NCBI GenBank assembly: GCA_031549175.1
Contig: JAVBQH010000084.1
Location: forward strand, 1 to 14,428
Origin: WRIS01 sp031549175
GTDB taxonomy: Bacteria; Actinomycetota; Coriobacteriia; Coriobacteriales; Eggerthellaceae
Direction of reading: 5' to 3'
DNA: 14,428 bases
Shown here: positions 1 through 6,186 of the stretch, one piece after another
How positions within the stretch are numbered: position 1 is the stretch's first letter
Layout of the letters: each line of letters begins with the position of its first letter
Translations under genes and position numbers: made by a program
The notes under the pieces: generated by a model
Told to the model about the DNA's origin: nothing
Database searches by the model: none
Seen by the model: only the letters and a program-made list of their open reading frames with translations

Positions 1-268
1 AATCCCCTATGATGGTAACGCATCGTAGCCGTGGGTTCTATTGCCCCGATCAAGAATTAATACCGGAGACATGCAAAAATCCCCTTCCCAGACTGAGCGG
101 AAAGCCGGAAAGGGGGTGCCCGCGAAGAAGCGGCTCGCCCCGGCTTCCCCTCATGCCAACAAGGGGGCGGCTTCGCGAGCCCATGGCTCACATGGGAACT
201 GTGTGAAAAAATGCTGCCGAAATAATCCCAAAAAAATATTCCCCTACCCTATCAGCTACAATGGCTGA
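1..268. other. non-coding, structured region upstream of the activase
   Basis: No convincing gene lies here. Two reading frames without stops give low-complexity, Pro/Arg/Lys-rich peptides with no recognisable family. The sequence folds readily. CCCCTT (81-86) can pair with AAGGGG (110-115). CGCGAAG (121-127) pairs with CTTCGCG (171-177), with CCCCT (147-151) against AGGGG (162-166) inside it. CCCATG (180-185) pairs with CATGGG (191-196). The 197-260 part is A-rich and holds AATAAT (221-226), a possible -10 box, but no good -35. The region probably contains the activase promoter and a structured 5' leader; that is inference. Confidence 0.45.
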
Positions 269-3200
269 ATGACGTATCGAATCGGGATAGACGCTGGATC
301 GAAGACCATCAAGGTCGTCATCCTTGACGCCGACAACACCGTCCTCTACTCAAGCTACCGGCGCCACCGCGCCGACATCCGTAAGACTGTTCAAGAAATC
401 CTGCACGATTTCACCTGGCGCTACGGGGAGATCGAAGGGACGGTCGCGATAACCGGATCGGCAGGTATAGGGCTTGCGGATCTTCTGGGCGTGCCTTTTG
501 TCCAGGAAGTCGTGGCCTCCACCTCGGCCGTCCAGACATTGATCCCCGAAGCCGATGCCATTATCGAGCTCGGGGGCGAGGATGCCAAGGTGGTGTACTT
601 GAGCAACGGCCTGGAGCAACGGATGAACGCCACGTGCGCGGGTGGGACAGGCGGCTTCATTGACACCATCGCATTCATGCTGGGAGTCCGCGCCAAGGAT
701 ATGAGCAACCTGGCCTTAAGGTCGAACCGTCTGTATCCGATCGCCTCGCGCTGCGCCGTGTTTGCACAAACCGATGTGCGCCCCCTCCTTAACTCGGGGG
801 CGAAACGCAGCGATATAGCAGCCAGTGCGCTTGAGGCGGTTGTGAAGCAGACTATCGCCGGCCTCGCCTGCGGACGCCCTCTTACGGGAACGGTCGTCTT
901 CCTGGGCGGCCCGCTCGAGCACATCCCGGACCTGGTCTTCCGTTTTCGCCGCGCCCTGGGCCTCACCCACAAGACCGGTATAAAGCCGAAAAACGCCCAT
1001 CTTTTCACGGCCATCGGCACGGCAATCCTCGCCCCTGAAATGGCAAGGCTGCAAGAGGGCGTCCGCATGACGACGCTTGCAGAGCTGGAAAGGAAGCTTG
1101 ACCAGGCACCTGAAATCGAATGGGATATTACGACCCTGCCTCCCCTCTTCTCCTCGGAAGAGGAGCTTGCGCAGTTTCGCGAGCGCCATAGGGGCACCGT
1201 CGCCCCGCGGAAACGCCTGTCCGACTGCACAGGCCCACTGTATCTCGGCATTGATGCCGGCTCTACCACGGTGAAGGTCGCCCTTGTTGACGACGCCGGT
1301 GACCTTGCCTACTCCGACTACCGCCCGACCAAGGGAGACAGCCTTGAGACTGCCACCCTGATGCTCGAGGACCTCTACCTTGCCCTGCCGAAGGAATACG
1401 ACAAGACCCCTGTCGCCTACATTGCGCACACCGCCGTCACCGGCTACGGGGAGGAGCTGTTGAAAGCCGCCTTTTCTGCAGATTCCGGGATTGTTGAGAC
1501 CGTCGCCCACCTGCGCGCCGCCGAAGCCCTCTTTCCCGGAACCGATTTCATCCTTGATATCGGGGGACAGGACATGAAGGCACTCTGGGTCCGCAACGGC
1601 GAGATCACGAACGCAGTGCTCAATGAGGCCTGCTCGAGCGGGTGCGGCTCATTCATCGAAGGAACGTCGTACTCGCTCCAGCTTAACCCCTACACCTTCG
1701 CGGATTTTGCATTGAAATCAAAGACACCCATCGACCTGGGTATGAAATGCACGGTTTTTATGACATCGCGTGTGCGTCATGCCCAAAAGATCGGCGTGCC
1801 CTACGAAGACATCGCCGCCGGGCTCGCGTATTCTGTTGTCGAGAACGCCCTGTTCAAGATTATCGGCATGGACAACCTTGACGACCTCGGGGAAACCGTC
1901 GTCGTACAGGGAGGAGCGTTCATGTCCGATGCCGTCTTGCGGGCCTTCGAGCTTGTTTCCGGCAGGCAGGCGTTGCGCCCCGATATTGCCCACCTGATGG
2001 GGGCCTACGGCGCTGCGTTGACGGCACGACAGCGGTCAGGCAAGGGGGATGTGAGCTCGCTTGCCGACCTGGAGAAGCTGAGGCGGCTTAACCCCTCGCG
2101 GCATGTCGAGCGTTGCCTTGGCTGCAGCAACAGCTGCCTTTTGAGCATCATAGAATTCAACGACGATCCTCGGACCACCGCATATTCCAGAGGCCCTGCA
2201 TCCCTGTCGGGGACGGCAAGCCTGTCCCAGCCGCTCAACCCGAACAGGGAAAAGCCGTCCGGGCGAAACCTTGCTGCAAGCCAGCGCTTTATCAGCGGAA
2301 ACCGATGCAGCCGGGGCCTGCTGCTCCAAGGCAGGTCGCCCCATCTCGGGACAAGGGGCCTTTCCGGCGGCCCTACCGCACTCGGCACCGGAAAAAACAC
2401 GGGAAAGGATCGGCCGCCCAACCTCTACGCCCTCGAGCAGCAGCTCCTGTATACGCGGATGCGTGCTCTCATGAGGCCCGAGGATTCTCCCCGAAACGAG
2501 GTCTATGTCGGCCTGCCGCAGGTCTTGCACCTCTATGAAAACAGCCTGTTCTGGTATGCCCTGCTTGTCCACCTTGGTTTCAGCGCCGTCCTAGCGCCCC
2601 ATCAAAAAACCGGCGACGCCTATGGCGAGGCATCGCTTGCCCAGGCCTCACTCAGCCCCATCCAGACGAAGGGACTTGAGACCGTTCCCTCCGAAAGCGT
2701 CTGCTATCCGGCAAAGCTCGCCCATCAAGAGACTGCGGAACTGCTTCAGCAAGGCATTGATGCGATACTGTTTCCACTGTTCAAACGTGGTGAACGGTGC
2801 CCGGTATCAAGCCTGTATGGCAACGCCCTCCGCGACAGCGTTCCCGAGCTGGGTTCGGGCGAAGTCGCGATGGCCGCGCCTGAGCTTACCGCCATCCGCC
2901 CAGGCGCCCTAGAAGAAAACCCGCAAGACCGCCAGGCGCTCTTCCAGGCGCTGCTCGCCTTATGCCCTGCCGGGACAGAGTTCTCGCGGGACGAGTTCGA
3001 CCGTGCCTTTCAAAAGGCAGCAGCCGAACAGGACGCCTTCCTCGACAAGCTTGACGAAGCGGCGTGCAAGACCTTGCGCTGGATTGAGAAACCTGGCCGT
3101 AGGGGCATTTTGTTAACGGGACGCCCCTACCATGTTGACGGGCGCACAAGCCACGGCATAGACGCAATCCTTACCGAGCTCGGATTCGCCGTCCTCTCAC

Positions 3201-4336
3201 CCGCAAGCTTGACGAGGGCAATGAAGCGCAAGCACGTGGTTTCAGGCCAAGCGTCTGGCATGGACGGCACCTCGCCGTGGAAGCCCGTGAAAACCCTTGA
3301 GGCCCTGGCTGCTTTTGCGCAAGACAAAGAATCCCTCGACCTCGTCAGCCTGTACTCCTTCGGATGCGGGTACGACGCCTTGAGCATCCGCCACATGCGG
3401 CGAATCATCGAGGGTCGGGGCAAGACGCTCACCTCCCTCAAGGTCGACGAGATCGTCGACCTCGCCCATATCCGCATCCGCCTGAGAACCCTTGCCGAGA
3501 CCCTGCACGAACGGGCCGGCGGGAGGGCAGGCTTGTCTTCGGAAGAGGAATGGCCGTCGCAGGCCCCACCCACGGGTCAGCTGAGGCCGGAGCAAAAGCC
3601 ATCAGGGTCGACACGGCCTCACCCGCAACCACAAGCCCAGGCAGGCGAAGGGAAGGCCGCCTATCTTGAGCCGTTGAGCTACCGGGACGTCGAAAGCGCC
3701 CGAGCCTACGTAAGCCACGATATCTGCTTTGTAGCCTCGGCCATTGCCGGACAGGCGATTCGGCGGCTTCGCGAGGATCCCCAGATAACAAAGCTTGTCA
3801 TACCCCGTGTCTGCATCGGCTGCCTGCTTGATGGCCTTCCAGGCCTCATCGAACAGGCACTCGGATGGATACCTCAGATCGAATGGGTGGATCATTGGGA
3901 TAAGCATGCACGGCCGGAGGCCAGGTGCGCAGGATCCATGGGAGGCCCGAAGGTCGGCATCATCGGAAACGCCCTGCTTTGCTTCGACCCCTTTGCGAAT
4001 CGAGGGCTTGCGCGGCTTGTCGAGGAACAGGGTTTCACACCCGTCTTCCCCGAACCGGACTCCCTCTTCGTCGATGATGTCCGCTATATCAAGCAGATCG
4101 AAGGCCTTTTGAGTGAGGGCGTCAATGATATTGTCTACGCCCAGGCTTTCGGTTGCCTCAAAGGGCATGTGCAGTCACGCGGCGCCTTGAGAGGCCTGCA
4201 GAAGAGATTTCCTGGACTGCGGCTGACCATCATCGACTACGATCACGACACCTCGTCTCTCAATCAGGAAAACCGTATCCGCCTTGCATTGGCAGCGGCG
4301 GGCAAGAAGGACCGTCCCCGTTCCTGCGGGCAATAA
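269..4336 (+). CDS. giant 2-hydroxyacyl-CoA dehydratase activase-like protein (BadF/BcrA ATPase x2, DUF2229, HgdB-like C-terminus)
   Basis: Likely an ATP-driven electron activator of the HgdC/BadF/BcrA group, or a fused activase-reductase. HgdC-type proteins use a [4Fe-4S] cluster and ATP hydrolysis to pass a low-potential electron to a 2-hydroxyacyl-CoA dehydratase or benzoyl-CoA reductase. ASKHA domain 1 covers about residues 1-260: GIDAGSKTIKVV (6-17), ELGGEDAK (100-107), cluster-type Cys in ATCAGGTGG (C123) and SRCAVFAQ (C162). ASKHA domain 2 covers about 323-590: GIDAGSTTVKVA (327-338), DIGGQDMK (430-437), C455/C459 and C494. A Cys motif follows (C616, C619, C623, then C680 in ISGNRCSRG). 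The DUF2229-like part has SVCYPAKLAH (810-819), GRPYHVDGRTSHGID (951-965) and SFGCGYDAL (1030-1038). The C-terminal HgdB-like part ends with QAFGCLKGHVQSRGA (1292-1306). The ATG follows an in-frame TGA directly and the N-terminus fits the family; no clear Shine-Dalgarno is visible. Two Pro/Gly/Ser-rich stretches (about 632-675 and 1083-1131) look like extra linkers. No dehydratase subunit genes are nearby, so the substrate is unknown. Confidence 0.88.
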   Translation: MTYRIGIDAGSKTIKVVILDADNTVLYSSYRRHRADIRKTVQEILHDFTWRYGEIEGTVAITGSAGIGLADLLGVPFVQEVVASTSAVQTLIPEADAIIELGGEDAKVVYLSNGLEQRMNATCAGGTGGFIDTIAFMLGVRAKDMSNLALRSNRLYPIASRCAVFAQTDVRPLLNSGAKRSDIAASALEAVVKQTIAGLACGRPLTGTVVFLGGPLEHIPDLVFRFRRALGLTHKTGIKPKNAHLFTAIGTAILAPEMARLQEGVRMTTLAELERKLDQAPEIEWDITTLPPLFSSEEELAQFRERHRGTVAPRKRLSDCTGPLYLGIDAGSTTVKVALVDDAGDLAYSDYRPTKGDSLETATLMLEDLYLALPKEYDKTPVAYIAHTAVTGYGEELLKAAFSADSGIVETVAHLRAAEALFPGTDFILDIGGQDMKALWVRNGEITNAVLNEACSSGCGSFIEGTSYSLQLNPYTFADFALKSKTPIDLGMKCTVFMTSRVRHAQKIGVPYEDIAAGLAYSVVENALFKIIGMDNLDDLGETVVVQGGAFMSDAVLRAFELVSGRQALRPDIAHLMGAYGAALTARQRSGKGDVSSLADLEKLRRLNPSRHVERCLGCSNSCLLSIIEFNDDPRTTAYSRGPASLSGTASLSQPLNPNREKPSGRNLAASQRFISGNRCSRGLLLQGRSPHLGTRGLSGGPTALGTGKNTGKDRPPNLYALEQQLLYTRMRALMRPEDSPRNEVYVGLPQVLHLYENSLFWYALLVHLGFSAVLAPHQKTGDAYGEASLAQASLSPIQTKGLETVPSESVCYPAKLAHQETAELLQQGIDAILFPLFKRGERCPVSSLYGNALRDSVPELGSGEVAMAAPELTAIRPGALEENPQDRQALFQALLALCPAGTEFSRDEFDRAFQKAAAEQDAFLDKLDEAACKTLRWIEKPGRRGILLTGRPYHVDGRTSHGIDAILTELGFAVLSPASLTRAMKRKHVVSGQASGMDGTSPWKPVKTLEALAAFAQDKESLDLVSLYSFGCGYDALSIRHMRRIIEGRGKTLTSLKVDEIVDLAHIRIRLRTLAETLHERAGGRAGLSSEEEWPSQAPPTGQLRPEQKPSGSTRPHPQPQAQAGEGKAAYLEPLSYRDVESARAYVSHDICFVASAIAGQAIRRLREDPQITKLVIPRVCIGCLLDGLPGLIEQALGWIPQIEWVDHWDKHARPEARCAGSMGGPKVGIIGNALLCFDPFANRGLARLVEEQGFTPVFPEPDSLFVDDVRYIKQIEGLLSEGVNDIVYAQAFGCLKGHVQSRGALRGLQKRFPGLRLTIIDYDHDTSSLNQENRIRLALAAAGKKDRPRSCGQ

Positions 4337-4376
4337 AAAATGGGCTCACCGCGCGTCTAAGCAGTGGGCCCATTTT
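4337..4376. terminator. bidirectional intrinsic terminator
   Basis: A 13-bp stem with one G-T pair, AAAATGGGCTCAC (4337-4349) against GTGGGCCCATTTT (4364-4376), has a 14-base loop. It begins at the base after the activase stop codon. T4 closes the plus-strand side, and a run of six A at 4335-4340 gives T6 on the minus strand. It can therefore end both the activase transcript and the convergent MFS transcript. Confidence 0.8.
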
Positions 4377-4642
4377 CCGCAAATTGATACCCGCCTTAAG
4401 GGGGTGGAGTGCAAAATAATGCCTTATGGTTATTCATAGTAACATATCGGTAACAAAAATTCCACAAAAATAATATGACCCGTATTTTGGCATTTTCCTC
4501 AAGCAGACGGCGGTCTTTTCGAGGCAAACGGCAGAATTGCGGAGCCCGACCAGCAACCAAAGCAGTCGAAGGCCTGAAAGGAACGTGTGAAAAGAACCTC
4601 TATGTCGAGCTCTTTTGCGGTGCGCACCGTGCGATAAGCCGG
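4377..4642. other. AT-rich intergenic region between convergent genes
   Basis: No gene is supported. The block 4441-4500 is about 33% GC by hand count. It contains GTTA/TAAC half-sites (4430-4442 area) and, near the MFS stop, a perfect 12-bp palindrome CGGTGCGCACCG (4618-4629). The palindrome is not followed by a T-tract on either strand, so it is not an obvious terminator. A plus-strand frame from 4475 runs into the MFS gene antisense and has no convincing start signal. Confidence 0.4.
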
Positions 4643-5893
4643 CTACTTACGCACCGGGTTGTCAACCTGGGCTGTGCTGCTGGGGTCGAAGGCCTTCTCT
4701 TTGAGAAAGATGCCTGGGACAAGGGCACAAATCGCATATGCGATCCCTAGGACGCCAATCCCAAAGCCGATAGAGTAGTTGCTTGCGAGATAGCCTACGA
4801 CCATCGGGGCCGCAATTGATCCAATTTTGCCGACAGAACTGAGAGAGGCGACAGCCGTTCCACGGATACCGGTTGGGAAGCTTTCACTCATGAACGCGGT
4901 CAGCAGCGCATAAGGAATTGCATAGAGGAAGCCGAATATGATCATGAGGAAGACGACGTTTGAGGTGTTGACGTACGTTACGATCAGGGGAATGGCAATT
5001 GACGTTGACAATCCGCCGAGCATCCAAATGCTTTTCCGGCCAAATCGGTCTGCAAGAAAACCTGCGAGCACCTTCCCCACGACCATCGCCGAATAGGTGC
5101 CTGCCACATAAAGGCTCATGTTTTTCAAGTCGAGTCCAAGGTCGGTGTGCAAGTAGCTTGGAAGCCAGGTATTGGCGCCATAATAGCCGAATTGCAAGGC
5201 GGTATTGGCGATAGCCCAGATAATAAACACGATGCGAATGCCCTTATTCTCCCAAATCCTTCGGTACTCGTGGCCGCGCTGTGCACTGCCTGCCTGTTTT
5301 TGAACGGCGAAACTAGGTGGCTCTTTGGTTCTTCTTAAGATAAAGAACGAGATCAGTGCAGGAATCACAGAAAGGATGAAGAGCGGGCGCCAACCTTGGG
5401 TTTCCAGGAAGGCGGCCGAAAGCAATGCGGCTGCAATATATCCGATCGACCACCCAGCCTGCAGGGTTCCCAAGACAATGCCACGTTTTCTTGTAGGGAC
5501 ATATTCCGCGACAAGCAAGGTGCCGATGGCGAACAAGGAGGCTATCCCTAATCCGGACAAGAACCTTACGAGCGCGAACTGCCAATATGTCTGGGTGAAA
5601 CCCAGGAGCATGGTGAACAGGGAAAACGTCACAAGCGAGTAAATGGTGACCTTGACACGGCCAATACGGTCGGCAAGCACGCCTGCCACCAAGCCTCCTA
5701 ATGCCATACCGATAAGCGTGATGCTGCTCAGAGCTCCGGCCTGCATCTGGCTTAAGTCGAAGTCTTCCCTCAGCACCGGTAAGCAGATATTCAACAACTG
5801 CAGATCCATGCCATCAACGACCAGGGCAATGAAGATCGCAATAAATAGCGGCACCCAGTTCTCTTCTTTGGGCTTTGGTTTTTCCCCTGGCAT
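4643..5893 (-). CDS. MFS transporter, aromatic acid:H+ symporter type
   Basis: A 12-helix major facilitator, probably a proton-coupled importer of a small organic (perhaps aromatic) acid in the cytoplasmic membrane. In 416-residue numbering, the first helix holds DGMDLQ (27-32), resembling the DG(F/M)D motif of PcaK/BenK-type carriers. The loop 2-3 signature GVLADRIGRVKV is at 71-82, and its second-half copy GFLADRFGRK is at 278-287. ESFPTGIRGTA (337-347) is also typical of this family. The central loop (about 190-215) is hydrophilic. I chose the ATG at 5893 because AGAAGG lies 7 bases upstream. An ATG at 5920 and a GTG at 5929 are in frame but lack a good ribosome-binding site; they would add 9 or 12 residues. 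GC is about 45-55% in sampled blocks, below the activase. The gene is convergent with the activase and has its own promoter-like region upstream. The substrate cannot be read from sequence. Confidence 0.87.
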   Translation of the reverse strand: MPGEKPKPKEENWVPLFIAIFIALVVDGMDLQLLNICLPVLREDFDLSQMQAGALSSITLIGMALGGLVAGVLADRIGRVKVTIYSLVTFSLFTMLLGFTQTYWQFALVRFLSGLGIASLFAIGTLLVAEYVPTRKRGIVLGTLQAGWSIGYIAAALLSAAFLETQGWRPLFILSVIPALISFFILRRTKEPPSFAVQKQAGSAQRGHEYRRIWENKGIRIVFIIWAIANTALQFGYYGANTWLPSYLHTDLGLDLKNMSLYVAGTYSAMVVGKVLAGFLADRFGRKSIWMLGGLSTSIAIPLIVTYVNTSNVVFLMIIFGFLYAIPYALLTAFMSESFPTGIRGTAVASLSSVGKIGSIAAPMVVGYLASNYSIGFGIGVLGIAYAICALVPGIFLKEKAFDPSSTAQVDNPVRK

Positions 5894-6016
5894 GTCCTGC
5901 CCTTCTTTCGATGTCCCCATCAATGCCACATGCCAATTCCCATCATTTCATTGCGTGAAGTCGGCCATGTGGGCCTATGGTAGCTATTTGATCGACATCG
6001 TTTGTGAAGGAAGATG

Positions 6017-6051
6017 GACAGATTCTTTATTTTGGATAGATAATCTGTCAA
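6017..6051 (-). promoter_or_regulatory. putative promoter with overlapping operator for the MFS gene
   Basis: A perfect 8-bp inverted repeat, GACAGATT (6017-6024) and AATCTGTC (6042-6049), is separated by 17 bases. On the minus strand a consensus -35, TTGACA (6051-6046), overlaps the first half-site. A -10-like AAGAAT (6027-6022, 18-base spacer) overlaps the second. A regulator bound to both halves would cover the promoter. It lies about 125 bases upstream of the chosen MFS start, leaving a longish leader. The regulator is not in the window. The promoter reading is inference. Confidence 0.5.
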
Positions 6052-6143
6052 AACTCTACATTGCTGAGCAGCCTCCAAGGAAGACTGCGGCAAAAGCTAG
6101 ACATGGGGCGATGATTATTAGCAATGATGCCTAGTGAAATGAT

Positions 6144-6174
6144 GCGGGCATCAGTGCTAAGGAGTGATACCCGC
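6144..6174 (-). terminator. possible terminator of the ABC operon
   Basis: A hairpin GCGGGCATCA (6144-6153) / TGATACCCGC (6165-6174) has one mismatch and an 11-base loop, 12 bases past the permease stop. On the minus strand it is followed by ATCATTTC rather than a true T-run, so it may be weak, act as an RNA 3' end, or be chance. Confidence 0.35.
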
Positions 6175-6186
6175 CGCTTTGCCTCG

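Noticed and set aside
9..268. Two open frames upstream of the activase, one in its frame and ending right before its ATG
   Set aside because: Their peptides are low-complexity with no family features, no ribosome-binding sites, and lie over strong hairpins. The TGA before the activase ATG and the family-like MTYRIGIDAG start argue against an N-terminal extension.
421..1510. Long minus-strand open frames opposite the activase
   Set aside because: The activase motifs are unbroken on the plus strand; the antisense peptides are Arg/Ser/Pro-rich shadows.
2110..2540. Possible frameshift in the activase, since several frames are open here
   Set aside because: The main frame has recognisable family motifs on both sides (CLGCSNSC, ISGNRCSRG) with no stop, and the alternative frame peptide matches nothing I know. 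Inserted linker is the simpler reading.
4618..4629. Perfect palindrome CGGTGCGCACCG near the MFS stop as a terminator
   Set aside because: No T-tract follows on either strand, and the hairpin at 4337-4376 is a much better terminator.
4475..4750. Plus-strand open frame of 91 codons in the intergenic region
   Set aside because: It runs antisense into the MFS gene, lacks a start signal and has no recognisable motif.
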